A stretch of 64,000 nt of DNA, taken from contig NZ_WMCD01000002.1 of NCBI RefSeq assembly GCF_010994275.1, forward strand, positions 248,001-312,000, written 5' to 3'. The position numbers and the translations under genes are program-made. The stretch is from Cyclobacterium jeungdonense. GTDB taxonomy: Bacteria > Bacteroidota > Bacteroidia > Cytophagales > Cyclobacteriaceae. Shown piece after piece: positions 53,224-62,565 of this stretch (position 1 is the first letter of the stretch; each line of letters begins with the position of its first letter). Under the pieces are notes generated by a model. It made no database searches. It had not been told where the DNA came from and worked only from the letters and a program-made list of their open reading frames with translations.

Positions 53224-53640
53224 ATGAAAAGAGGACATATTATCGGCCTGGGAATCATTGGGGTGGCCATCATCATCATCATTACCTCCATTGGCGACGC
53301 CAGTACCTATGAAAGTTTCTCCACTGCCAAATCAATGGCAATAAACGGCAATACGGAGGCCATTCACGTAGTAGGTCAGCTAAAGAAAGATCCCAAAGGC
53401 AAAGTTGTAGGCATTGAAGTGGGACAAGATAAAACTTCGTTCACTTTTGTAATGGTAGACAATGAAGGAATAGAGCAACAGGTGTATTATAATGAACCCG
53501 TTCCTGCAGATTTTATCCGATCTGAACAGGTAGTGGTGATTGGTACTTACAAAACCGAAGAAATGTTTGTTGCAGACAAAATTCTTATGAAATGCCCTTC
53601 CAAATATCAGGAGACTGATGTCAAAACTGCCTCATCCTGA
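53224..53640 (+). CDS. ccmE: Heme chaperone CcmE, CxxxY variant
   Basis: 138 residues. An N-terminal membrane anchor (GLGIIGVAIIIIITSIG) leads into the OB-fold heme chaperone: VVGQLKKDPKGKVVGIEV, FTFVMVDNEG and VVVIGTYKTEEMFVADKILMKCPSKYQE. In E. coli the covalent heme ligand is a histidine in HxxxY (LAKHDENY). Here that position reads CPSKY, the CxxxY type known from archaea and some sulfate reducers. The gene follows ccmD by 3 bp. Confidence 0.92.
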   Translation: MKRGHIIGLGIIGVAIIIIITSIGDASTYESFSTAKSMAINGNTEAIHVVGQLKKDPKGKVVGIEVGQDKTSFTFVMVDNEGIEQQVYYNEPVPADFIRSEQVVVIGTYKTEEMFVADKILMKCPSKYQETDVKTASS

Positions 53641-53678
53641 AACATCAGGAATTAACACACCCTAAATTAAAGTAGAAT

Positions 53679-56207
53679 ATGATGAATACCTTTATGGGTA
53701 ATCTGGGCCATTTCATGGTAATCCTGGCTTTTGTCAGTGCGTTGATTTCCGCTATTTCCTATTATTATTTTACCCGTGCCAGCGAACTGGAAAAACCTTC
53801 CTGGAGAAACTTTAGCCGGATCACTTTCTACATTCATGGAATCGCGTCAGTGGCTATCGCATTTTCCTTATTCGAAATTATCTATAGCCACCGTTTTGAA
53901 TATTTTTATGCCTATTCCCATTCTTCGATAGGCCTACCCGTTCATTACATGATATCCAGCTTCTGGGAAGGTCAGGAAGGAGCTTTCATTCTTTGGATTT
54001 TCTGGAATGTGGTATTGGGACTGGTGGTCATACACACCAACAGGTTTTGGGAAGGCCCGGTAATGCTGGTATTTATGCTGGTGCAGGCTTTTTTGGTTTC
54101 CATGATTTTAGGAGTAGTGATAGGAGATATCAAAATCGGCAGTTCCCCTTTCATGTTGCTTCGAGATGTTTCCGATGCACCCATTTTCCAGATCAACCCC
54201 GAATTCGTACCTGAAGATGGAACCGGCTTAAATCCACTACTTCAAAACATCTGGATGGTCATCCATCCGCCTACGCTGTTTTTAGGATATGCTTCTACCC
54301 TAATCCCTTTTGCCTTTTTGATGGCGGGACTTGGATTAAAAAAATACTCCGAATGGATTCGGCCCGCTTTGCCCTGGGCCATCTTCTCTGCCATGATCCT
54401 CGGAATGGGGATAATCATGGGAGCCTATTGGGCCTATGTAACGCTTAATTTTGGAGGTTATTGGAACTGGGACCCGGTAGAAAATGCGGTGTATGTACCT
54501 TGGCTTATTATGGTGGCAGCTATCCATACCATGATTACTTTCAAAAAGAGTACTACCGCTTTGAAAACGTCCATGGTGTTGGTTATCAGTTCGTTTATTT
54601 TGGTATTATATGCTACGTTTCTCGTAAGAAGTGGTGTATTGGGCGATTCATCGGTGCATTCATTTACTGATCTCGGTCTCTCGGGACAGCTGCTGATTTA
54701 CATGCTCTTCTTTTTGGCAGTAGCTGTTTTTCTGGCAGTCAGGGAATGGAAATACATTCCTACCTCTGAAAAAGAGGCTTCTGTTTATTCCAGGGAATTC
54801 TGGATATTTATCGGTGCCACTACCCTGGGTTTAATGGCATTTCAGGTAATTATTCCAACTTCTATTCCAGTTTACAATGCGTTGATCGAAAGTTTTGGAG
54901 GCCTTTCAAATCTGGCTCCCCCAGCAGATCAGATTGGATTTTACACCAAGTTTCAGCTTTGGTTTGCCGTGGCCCTGGCACTACTGACAGGGATCGGTCA
55001 GTTTTTCTGGTGGAACAAGATGGATAAAAAGGATCTAAAAAATTCCCTGGTCACTCCCTATATCATTTCTATGGTGCTGGCAGCATTGATCATCACCATA
55101 GGGAAAGTTTATGACGTCACTTACATCGTGATCGTTCTGGCAGGAGCCTTTACCATCGTTGCTAACAGTACCATCCTTATCAAACTTATAAGAAAGAAAA
55201 CATTCAAGCTTTCCGGAGGTTCCCTGGCTCATATTGGGTTGGGGATGGTGCTGATAGGGGTGATGTTTTCTTCCGGCTATTCGGACACCATCTCCATCAA
55301 CATGTCCGGTCTGACGTATAAAAAAGATTGGGAGGATGAGCTGAACAAAGAGAACGTCTTGCTTTGGATCAACAAACCCTTGCAAATGAAAGAGTACGAA
55401 GTCATCTACAGGGGAAGGTATAAAAAGGTAACCGGAGTTCCCGGCTATGTAAAAGCAGATGCGCTAGAGGCTACGGGTGCAATAAACGAGGCAGTGGCAC
55501 TGGAAGATATCGGGGTTAATGAAGAACTATACCATCCAAAGGGAGATACTGTAAATCTTGTTCTACAAGAAAATTCTTATTTTAAAGTAGAATATTATAA
55601 AGAAGATGAATTAAAGTTCACGCTTTACCCCATGTCGCAGCCCAATCCTACCATGGGATTGATTTCCTCCCCGGATTCTAAGAGATACCTGACCCGGGAC
55701 CTGTATACTCACGTCTCTGCAATAAACGATTACGAGGAACCCGAATGGAAAGAGGCGGAATCAGTGAATGCTGCTCCGGGAGATCAATTTTTCATTAACG
55801 ATTTTGTCACCCGATTTGAAGGAGCTGAAGTGGTCAATGAATTGGATGGGGTACCTTTGGAGGAGGGAGATGTTGCTGTTAAAGCCAACCTTACCATATT
55901 GGATTACGATGTGGAGAAAAAGCTGGCTCCTGTTTTTCTGATCCGAGGGAATCAGGTGGGTAAGATCCCGGATATTGATAATGACCTGGGAATTAAAGTC
56001 GAGGTAGAAAATATCGTACCGGAAGATAATAAGTTCGTCTTTAAAATAAGTACCTATCAAAAAGACTATGTAGTGATGAAAGCGGCTGTTAAACCCATGA
56101 TCAATGTCCTTTGGTTGGGCACCATCGTGATGCTAATCGGATTTAGCGTTGCCATTTTCAGAAGATTTGATGAGTTTCAGAAAATGAAGAGAAAGGGTCT
56201 TGAATAA
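53679..56207 (+). CDS. ccmF: Cytochrome c heme lyase CcmF / CcsA family
   Basis: 842 residues, larger than the usual 640-670. The WWD heme-handling domain reads NFGGYWNWDPVENAVYVPWL, with supporting histidines in VHYMISSFWEGQEG, IHPPTLFLGYAS and DSSVHSFTDLG. About fourteen membrane helices are followed by a soluble C-terminal region of about 280 residues and one last helix. It joins heme from CcmE to apocytochrome. Last gene of the ccm run, followed by a terminator. Confidence 0.93.
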   Translation: MMNTFMGNLGHFMVILAFVSALISAISYYYFTRASELEKPSWRNFSRITFYIHGIASVAIAFSLFEIIYSHRFEYFYAYSHSSIGLPVHYMISSFWEGQEGAFILWIFWNVVLGLVVIHTNRFWEGPVMLVFMLVQAFLVSMILGVVIGDIKIGSSPFMLLRDVSDAPIFQINPEFVPEDGTGLNPLLQNIWMVIHPPTLFLGYASTLIPFAFLMAGLGLKKYSEWIRPALPWAIFSAMILGMGIIMGAYWAYVTLNFGGYWNWDPVENAVYVPWLIMVAAIHTMITFKKSTTALKTSMVLVISSFILVLYATFLVRSGVLGDSSVHSFTDLGLSGQLLIYMLFFLAVAVFLAVREWKYIPTSEKEASVYSREFWIFIGATTLGLMAFQVIIPTSIPVYNALIESFGGLSNLAPPADQIGFYTKFQLWFAVALALLTGIGQFFWWNKMDKKDLKNSLVTPYIISMVLAALIITIGKVYDVTYIVIVLAGAFTIVANSTILIKLIRKKTFKLSGGSLAHIGLGMVLIGVMFSSGYSDTISINMSGLTYKKDWEDELNKENVLLWINKPLQMKEYEVIYRGRYKKVTGVPGYVKADALEATGAINEAVALEDIGVNEELYHPKGDTVNLVLQENSYFKVEYYKEDELKFTLYPMSQPNPTMGLISSPDSKRYLTRDLYTHVSAINDYEEPEWKEAESVNAAPGDQFFINDFVTRFEGAEVVNELDGVPLEEGDVAVKANLTILDYDVEKKLAPVFLIRGNQVGKIPDIDNDLGIKVEVENIVPEDNKFVFKISTYQKDYVVMKAAVKPMINVLWLGTIVMLIGFSVAIFRRFDEFQKMKRKGLE

Positions 56208-56230
56208 CTACCGGTCTTTCGGAATTTACC

Positions 56231-56264
56231 TAACCCCTGATGTGAATTAGGGGTTATTTTTTTT
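56231..56264 (+). terminator. Terminator of the ccm cluster
   Basis: TAACCCCT and AGGGGTTA form an 8-bp stem with a 10-nt loop, then eight T residues. Confidence 0.86.
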
Positions 56265-56275
56265 AATTTTCAGGT

Positions 56276-57052
56276 ATGAAATTCACGATTGCAATTATTG
56301 GTACTGGAAATGTAGCCTATCACCTTTCTTCAGCACTGGAAAACGCGGGCCATGTCATTACAGAAATCTATGGGAGAAATTTAGCTGCCGCTGAAAAACT
56401 TTCTTCCCGACTTTATGGCACGGAGGCAAGCGACGTGCTGGATTTCACCGAAAGTTCGGCACGAATCTATATCCTCGCCGTGAGTGATCAAGCCGTTGCA
56501 GACATTGCAGAGGCTATATTACTCCCAGAAAACAGCACGCTGCTACACACAAGCGGTGTCCTGCCGCTAGATATTTTGGCACAAAGCTCAGCTGATTTTA
56601 CGGGTATCCTCTATCCGCTCCAGAGTTTAAGCAAAGGCAGAGACATTGGTTTTGAGGAGGTGCCCTTTTTATTGGAAGCAGATGAATTCGAAACAATAAA
56701 GAAACTCAAGATCCTATGCCGAAGCCTTTCTTCACCCTATTACCTTGTCCCCTCCTCTGAGCGGCGTGCCATTCACGTTGCGGCCGTTTTCGCTTCAAAT
56801 TTCACCAACCATATGCTATTAGTGGCCGAGTCTTTAATGAGTCAGCAGGGCCTGGACTTTGAGATGTTAAAACCACTGATCATTGAGCAAATCAACAAAT
56901 CCCTTCAAATGGGGGCTAGAGCATCCCAAACAGGGCCTGCCATGCGGGGGGATTTCGACACCCTGGAAAATCACCTTCGTTTTTTAGCAACAAACGAACA
57001 ATGGGCAGAAATATACCAGGTGGTGTCCCAGGATATCCTTGACAGTCATTAG
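56276..57052 (+). CDS. Rossmann-fold and DUF2520 domain protein
   Basis: 258 residues. An NAD(P)-binding motif IAIIGTGNVAYHLSSAL at the N-terminus, then YILAVSDQAVADIA and LHTSGVLP, is followed by an all-helical DUF2520 domain with HVAAVFASNFTNHML. Related to the F420-dependent oxidoreductase and 6-phosphogluconate dehydrogenase folds; function unknown. It sits just behind the ccm terminator and before a UbiA gene. Confidence 0.86.
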   Translation: MKFTIAIIGTGNVAYHLSSALENAGHVITEIYGRNLAAAEKLSSRLYGTEASDVLDFTESSARIYILAVSDQAVADIAEAILLPENSTLLHTSGVLPLDILAQSSADFTGILYPLQSLSKGRDIGFEEVPFLLEADEFETIKKLKILCRSLSSPYYLVPSSERRAIHVAAVFASNFTNHMLLVAESLMSQQGLDFEMLKPLIIEQINKSLQMGARASQTGPAMRGDFDTLENHLRFLATNEQWAEIYQVVSQDILDSH

Positions 57053-57151
57053 GATAGCTTATTGATTACCACCTTTTTCTTATGACAGGCGGTGTGTTTT
57101 TTTTCCAGGGAAATATTATCCTTATTGCTACCATTGTCGTTATTTTGCACT

Positions 57152-58024
57152 ATGAAAAATAAACAGGCTTCTCCGGCTTTTACCTTCAGTGCGTTTGTGA
57201 AAATCATTCGTCCGGAAAACCTGCTCATGGTTGCTTTTGCGCAATTAATGACCGCCTTTTTTCTGGTGGGCACTACCCGTTCTGGGGAATTCATTTTGCT
57301 GGACTATCATTTGTACCTGCTCATCACCTCCACAGTGATTCTCACCGGTTCAGGGTATATGATCAATGATTATTACGATGTAAAAATAGATTATGTAAAT
57401 CGGCCCAAGGCTGTTGTAATCGGAAAGGGAATGAAACGTAGAATGGTCATGATCCTGCACACAGTCATGAATCTGGTTGGAATTTCTTTGGGCATGCTAG
57501 TCCATCCAAAAATTGGTGCCATTACCTTTCTGGCAGCCTTCCTACTTTGGCTCTACAGCAATTCGCTTAAACGACTGCCCTTTATAGGCAATCTTACAGT
57601 GGCCTCTCTTACCGGTTTAGCCATTTGGATTGTAGGCCTTTATTACCAAAAGTCGGAGCTGTTGGTCCTTACCTATGCCTTATTTGCCTTTTTTATAAAC
57701 CTAATACGAGAAATACTAAAGGACATCGAAGATCGGAATGGGGATCGGAAACACGGTTGCCGCACCTTGCCCATCGTATTAGGCTTCAGAAAAACCAAAC
57801 AAATAATCTTTTTCATTGCTGTACTTTTCGTCGGGGCGATTCTTTTTGTCACATTTAAAATTAACGAACCCTTGTTGTTTGTTTATTTCAGTTTGTTGAG
57901 TGTATTCTTTTGTCTTTTTATGGTGAAAATATACAAAGCAGACCGGAAATCTCATTTCACCGAACTGAGCACCTTGTCAAAAATCCTTATGCTTACCGGG
58001 ATTCTTAGCATGGGCTTTCTTTAA
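57152..58024 (+). CDS. UbiA family prenyltransferase
   Basis: 290 residues from the ATG at 57152 (an upstream GTG at 57092 adds a leader unlike the family). Eight or nine membrane helices carry the two Asp-rich prenyl-diphosphate sites: NDYYDVKIDYVNRPK and KDIEDRNGDRKHGCRT. Bacteroidota homologues are usually named geranylgeranylglycerol-phosphate geranylgeranyltransferase, but the substrate pair is not fixed by sequence. Confidence 0.88.
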   Translation: MKNKQASPAFTFSAFVKIIRPENLLMVAFAQLMTAFFLVGTTRSGEFILLDYHLYLLITSTVILTGSGYMINDYYDVKIDYVNRPKAVVIGKGMKRRMVMILHTVMNLVGISLGMLVHPKIGAITFLAAFLLWLYSNSLKRLPFIGNLTVASLTGLAIWIVGLYYQKSELLVLTYALFAFFINLIREILKDIEDRNGDRKHGCRTLPIVLGFRKTKQIIFFIAVLFVGAILFVTFKINEPLLFVYFSLLSVFFCLFMVKIYKADRKSHFTELSTLSKILMLTGILSMGFL

Positions 58025-58054
58025 TTTTTTCTATTAATTGCGCTATATTGAGAT

Positions 58055-58996
58055 ATGAAAAACATTTTGATTCAGTTCCTGGCACTTTTGGTTTGTTCCC
58101 TGATCGGAGCTTGCCAGCCTAATTCCACTTCTAAAAAAAGTAGTGAAACCGAGGATAATTTACCTTTTCCCAAAGAAATAATCGAATTCACTCCCCATCC
58201 CGAAAACCCTATCTTCAGTGGTACCGGGGAAAATACCTGGGATCGCCGGATTAGGGAACGGGGTTTTATTTTAAAAGAAGCAGACGGATATCACATGTGG
58301 TACACGGGATTTGAAGATTACGAGGAGAATACCATCCTCAAGCTGGGATATGCTCGTTCTGAAGATGGGATTCATTGGAACCGGTTCGAGGAAAACCCTA
58401 TTTTCAAGGAAAGTTGGGTAGAGGACATGATGGTATGGGAACATGAAGGACGTTATTACATGTTTGCAGAGGGGAAAAACGACATAGCCAAAATGCTGAC
58501 ATCTACAGACAAAATCCACTGGGAAAACCAAGGAAACCTGGATATTCGCCAGCAGGATGGATCTCCACTGAGTGAAGGCCCTTACGGCACCCCTACCGTC
58601 TGGGTAGAAAACGGAATCTGGTACTTATTTTACGAACGGAATGATCAGGGAATTTGGCTGGCCACCTCAGAGGACCTGAAAACCTGGACCAACGTACAGG
58701 ATGATCCCGTGATCCACATGGGCCCCGAGACCTATGATCAATACGGGGTAGCGGTAAACCAGGTAATAAAATACAAAGATAATTATTACGCATATTACCA
58801 CGGCACTTCCCTGGAAGACTGGAGTGACTGGACCATGAATGTAGCCGTGTCCAAAGATCTGGTTCAATGGACCAAATATTCCCAAAATCCCATCATGGGG
58901 GATAATAAGTCCAGCGGCATCCTGGTTCCTGATGGTACGAAATTTCGATTTTACACCATGCATCCGGAAGTGGCTGTACATTTTCCTGTAGAATAA
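58055..58996 (+). CDS. GH43-like five-bladed propeller lipoprotein
   Basis: 313 residues. A lipobox ends the leader (LIGAC, Cys20). The rest is a beta propeller with repeats such as FHMWYTGFEDY-type GYHMWYTGFED, RYYMFAEGKND, GIWYLFYERNDQ and NYYAYYHGTS, plus SEDGIHWNRFEENP; this resembles GH43/GH130-type enzymes acting on arabinosides or beta-mannosides. No PUL genes are adjacent. The catalytic acids cannot be assigned safely. Confidence 0.76.
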   Translation: MKNILIQFLALLVCSLIGACQPNSTSKKSSETEDNLPFPKEIIEFTPHPENPIFSGTGENTWDRRIRERGFILKEADGYHMWYTGFEDYEENTILKLGYARSEDGIHWNRFEENPIFKESWVEDMMVWEHEGRYYMFAEGKNDIAKMLTSTDKIHWENQGNLDIRQQDGSPLSEGPYGTPTVWVENGIWYLFYERNDQGIWLATSEDLKTWTNVQDDPVIHMGPETYDQYGVAVNQVIKYKDNYYAYYHGTSLEDWSDWTMNVAVSKDLVQWTKYSQNPIMGDNKSSGILVPDGTKFRFYTMHPEVAVHFPVE

Positions 58997-59070
58997 GCCC
59001 TTACAGGTTCCCGTACGATTTTGACTTTCTTTTTTATATCATTTCACAACTTATTTAAACTAATTAGATT

Positions 59071-59628
59071 TTGAAAAACCTTGCCATTCTCGCTTCAGGA
59101 AGCGGAACCAACGCCCAAAAAATCATGGAATACTTCCAATCCTCCACCAAAGGAGAAGTTGTATTGGTAGCTTCCAACAAAAAAGATGCGCTGGTACTGG
59201 AAAGAGCGAAAAAATTCAATGTCCCAACGTTTATTTTTTCCAAATCTGACTTGGAAAATGGGGTAGTAACAGCGGCGTTGAAAAAAAACAAGGTCGATTT
59301 TGTAATACTTGCAGGGTTTTTGCTTCAACTTCCCCTGGGTTTGGTTCGAGCATTTCCCGACCAAATAGTTAACATACATCCTGCGCTCCTCCCCAATTAT
59401 GGGGGTAAAGGAATGTATGGAATGCGTGTTCACCAGGCAGTTAAAAATGCTGGGGATGAGGAAACCGGAATTACCATCCATTTAGTGAATGAAAATTACG
59501 ATGAGGGAAAGATTATTTTTCAAGCGGCTGTTCCCATTGATAAAAAGGACAGTCCCGAACAGATCGCAGATAAAGTCCATTTTCTGGAACACAAATACTA
59601 TCCAAATGTGATCGAAAGCCTGATTTAA
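59071..59628 (+). CDS. purN: Phosphoribosylglycinamide formyltransferase
   Basis: 185 residues with a TTG start (LAILASGSGTNAQKIMEYF begins directly). Formyl-transfer residues are intact: Asn and His in VNIHPALLPNYGGKG, Asp in VNENYDEGKIIF. Catalyses the third step of purine synthesis with 10-formyl-tetrahydrofolate. purH follows 133 bp downstream, a natural pair. Confidence 0.95.
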   Translation: MKNLAILASGSGTNAQKIMEYFQSSTKGEVVLVASNKKDALVLERAKKFNVPTFIFSKSDLENGVVTAALKKNKVDFVILAGFLLQLPLGLVRAFPDQIVNIHPALLPNYGGKGMYGMRVHQAVKNAGDEETGITIHLVNENYDEGKIIFQAAVPIDKKDSPEQIADKVHFLEHKYYPNVIESLI

Positions 59629-59642
59629 TGCCCTGATTTTCC

Positions 59643-59650
59643 TACCTTTG
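59643..59650 (+). promoter_or_regulatory. Candidate -7 box of purH
   Basis: TACCTTTG lies between purN and purH, 111 bp before the purH ATG. No clear -33 box is visible, so purH may also be read from the purN promoter. Confidence 0.38.
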
Positions 59651-59761
59651 CCTCCTTAAAAGAAATTTCAAATCACAATCACCAATGATATTTCCAGTTT
59701 ATTGGGGTCAGGCAAATGCATCGGCTACCAAAAATGGAAAACAAAAAAAATAACACACCTA

Positions 59762-61288
59762 ATGGCTGAAAAAAAAATAAAATCTGCGCTTATATCTGTT
59801 TATTATAAAGATAACCTCGAACCCATTATTGGCCTTTTGAAGGAATATGGTGTCAAAATTTATTCTACCGGAGGCACGCAAAAATTCATCCAGGACCAGG
59901 GAGCCGAAGTAACTCCCGTCGAAGACTTAACGGGGTATCCCTCAATATTTGGTGGCAGGGTCAAAACCCTTCATCCCAAGATTTTTGGAGGAATCCTACA
60001 CCGCAGAGCCAATGAAGAAGATCTGGCCCAGGCAGAAGAATACGCTATTCCCGCAATTGACCTTGTCATTGTAGACCTTTACCCCTTTGAAGAAACGGTT
60101 GCATCCGGAGCAACTGAATCGGCCATCATCGAAAAGATCGACATCGGGGGCATCGCCCTGATCCGAGCAGCAGCCAAGAACTTTCAAGATGTGACCATCA
60201 TTGCTTCCCGGGATCAATACGGTGAATTGGAAGAAAAACTAAAATCCCAGAACGGGTCGCTCACAGGTAAGGATCGTCGGTATTTTGCGGCTCGGGCATT
60301 TCATGTTTCCTCACACTATGACACCCAGATTTTTAATTACTTCAATCGGGAAGAAAGCATCCCTGTGCTGAAAATTAGTGAAGAAAAATCCAAGGAATTA
60401 CGCTATGGGGAAAACCCACACCAAAAAGCCCGTTTTTATGGAAATCTGGAAGGCTTATTTGAGCAGTTAAATGGCAAAGAGTTATCTTACAACAACCTGG
60501 TGGATGTAGATGCAGCCGTGGCACTGATCGAAGAATTTACAGGTGAAACCGCCTTTGCCATCCTAAAGCATACCAATGCCTGTGGTGTGGCACTAGGTCA
60601 AAATGTAAAAGAAGCGTATGAAAAGGCGTTTGCCGCAGATACCCTTTCCGCGTTTGGTGGCGTTTTGATTACCAACAAAACGGTAGACTTAGCGGCTGCA
60701 GAAGCCATGCATAGCTTGTTTTTCGAAGTGTTGATTGCTCCAGATTTTGAAGAAGATGCTTTGAAGGTATTAAAGGGGAAAAAAAACCGCATTCTTTTAA
60801 AGCAAAAAATAAAATTGACAGGAACCGATCAGGTAAAGACCTTATTAAATGGTTACGTGCAGCAGGACAAGGATTTGAAAACAGAAAGTAAATCAGAATT
60901 TCAGCTGGCCACTGAAAAAGCTCCCACAGAAGATGAAATGGATGCATTGGTTTTTTCATTGAAAATTTGCAAGCATACCAAATCCAATACCATCGTTTTG
61001 AGTAACAAAGATCAGTTATTTTCCAGCGGAGTAGGACAAACCAGTCGGGTGGATGCTTTGAAACAGGCAATCGAAAAAGCCAGGTCTTTTGGATTTGATC
61101 TGAAGGATGCAGTGATGGCATCGGATGCCTTCTTTCCTTTTCCTGATTGCGTTGAGATTGCGGACCAGGCAGGTATCCGGGCAGTAGTTCAGCCTGGAGG
61201 ATCTATAAAAGACAAGGATAGTATTAAATACTGTGACGACCACGGCATGAGTATGGTGATGACAGGCGTCAGACACTTCAAACACTAA
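59762..61288 (+). CDS. purH: Bifunctional AICAR formyltransferase / IMP cyclohydrolase
   Basis: 508 residues from the ATG at 59762. The frame is open from 59702 but the extra residues are not family-like. The N-terminal IMP cyclohydrolase domain (residues about 1-190; ALISVYYKDNLEP, YSTGGTQKF, GGRVKTLHPKIFGGIL) is followed by the transformylase domain, with catalytic Lys-His in AILKHTNACGVALG and the late DAFFPFPDCVE and MVMTGVRHFKH motifs. Performs the last two steps to IMP. Confidence 0.96.
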   Translation: MAEKKIKSALISVYYKDNLEPIIGLLKEYGVKIYSTGGTQKFIQDQGAEVTPVEDLTGYPSIFGGRVKTLHPKIFGGILHRRANEEDLAQAEEYAIPAIDLVIVDLYPFEETVASGATESAIIEKIDIGGIALIRAAAKNFQDVTIIASRDQYGELEEKLKSQNGSLTGKDRRYFAARAFHVSSHYDTQIFNYFNREESIPVLKISEEKSKELRYGENPHQKARFYGNLEGLFEQLNGKELSYNNLVDVDAAVALIEEFTGETAFAILKHTNACGVALGQNVKEAYEKAFAADTLSAFGGVLITNKTVDLAAAEAMHSLFFEVLIAPDFEEDALKVLKGKKNRILLKQKIKLTGTDQVKTLLNGYVQQDKDLKTESKSEFQLATEKAPTEDEMDALVFSLKICKHTKSNTIVLSNKDQLFSSGVGQTSRVDALKQAIEKARSFGFDLKDAVMASDAFFPFPDCVEIADQAGIRAVVQPGGSIKDKDSIKYCDDHGMSMVMTGVRHFKH

Positions 61289-61345
61289 TTTGTGGTGGCC
61301 TTCGATAGATTGCGTAAACTATAGTTAAAATGATACAGAGAAATT

Positions 61346-61380
61346 CCGGAAGCATATGTACTTGGTTCCGGGCTTTTTTT
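61346..61380 (+). terminator. Probable terminator after purH
   Basis: CCGGAA and TTCCGG pair across a 14-nt loop, followed by GC and seven T residues. The stem is short, so confidence is moderate. Confidence 0.55.
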
Positions 61381-61443
61381 GGTTTCGAAGCAACTAAGAA
61401 TAAATAGGGGAAGGCATAAAGGAATAAATCCGAAATAAGATAC

Positions 61444-61451
61444 TATTTTTG
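61444..61451 (+). promoter_or_regulatory. Candidate -7 box of the mre operon
   Basis: TATTTTTG lies 78 bp upstream of the mreB ATG. No obvious -33 TTTG precedes it. Confidence 0.42.
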
Positions 61452-61529
61452 CAGGCACCCGTTCTTTTAAAGGGCTGAAATATGCTACCTTTAAAGGAAC
61501 AACAATCATTAAATTTAGAAAAGACCAAG

Positions 61530-62558
61530 ATGGGATTATTTGACTTTTTTTCCAGTGACATTGCCATTGATTTGGGGACAGCCAATACGCTTATTATTCA
61601 TAAAGAAAAAATTGTGGTGGACGAACCGTCCATTATCGCCATAGATAAAACCAATAATAAAGTGTTGGCAGTGGGCCGAGAAGCCATGAACATGCATGAA
61701 AAAACGCATGAAAACATCAAAACCATTCGCCCGCTTAAAGACGGGGTAATTGCCGACTTTTATGCTGCTGAGCAGATGATACGAGGTCTGATAAAAATGA
61801 TTCCAGGTCATAACAAAGGTATGTTTCCACAATCGCATCGAATGGTCATCTGCATCCCTTCCGGAATTACAGAGGTAGAAAAAAGAGCAGTAAGGGATTC
61901 TGCAGAACATGCCGGGGGTAAAGAAGTATACATGATTTACGAACCCATCGCTGCTGCCATAGGTATCGGAATAGATATTGAAAAACCCATGGGGTCCATG
62001 ATCGTAGATATAGGTGGTGGAACCACGGAAATTGCCTTAATCGCTTTGTCGGGAATTGTTGCGGACCAATCTATCCGGGTGGCAGGGGACACCTTCACCA
62101 AAGACATTTTAGATTACATGAGACGGCAGCATAACTTATTGATTGGGGAAAGGTCTGCGGAGAAGGTAAAAATTGCTATAGGTTCGGCACTGACGGAGTT
62201 AGATGACGCTCCGGAAGATTATGAAATTCGGGGCAGGGACTTGATGACAGGCATTCCAAAAGTGATCAAGGTTTCTTATTCTGAAATAGCCTTTGCGCTG
62301 GATAAATCGGTGTCCAAAATCGAGGAAGCGGTTCTTAAAGCACTGGAAATCGCGCCTCCCGAACTATCCGCTGACATTTACGATAATGGCATTCACCTTA
62401 CCGGCGGAGGTGCACTACTAAAAGGCTTGGATCGACGGTTGCATCAAAAGACAAAATTGCCGATTCACATTGCCGAAGACCCACTTAGAGCTGTGGTCAG
62501 AGGCACAGGAAATGCATTAAAAAACATCAATAATTTCAGAACAGTACTCATGACGTAA
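61530..62558 (+). CDS. mreB: Rod-shape-determining actin-like protein MreB
   Basis: 342 residues from the ATG at 61530, the family start (GLFDFFSSDIAIDLGTANTL). Actin-fold phosphate motifs are IAIDLGTAN, VDIGGGTTEIAL and LTGGGALLKGLD. It forms membrane filaments that guide lateral-wall synthesis. First gene of mreB-mreC-mreD-pbp2, indicating a rod-shaped cell. Confidence 0.96.
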   Translation: MGLFDFFSSDIAIDLGTANTLIIHKEKIVVDEPSIIAIDKTNNKVLAVGREAMNMHEKTHENIKTIRPLKDGVIADFYAAEQMIRGLIKMIPGHNKGMFPQSHRMVICIPSGITEVEKRAVRDSAEHAGGKEVYMIYEPIAAAIGIGIDIEKPMGSMIVDIGGGTTEIALIALSGIVADQSIRVAGDTFTKDILDYMRRQHNLLIGERSAEKVKIAIGSALTELDDAPEDYEIRGRDLMTGIPKVIKVSYSEIAFALDKSVSKIEEAVLKALEIAPPELSADIYDNGIHLTGGGALLKGLDRRLHQKTKLPIHIAEDPLRAVVRGTGNALKNINNFRTVLMT

Positions 62559-62565
62559 AAATAGA

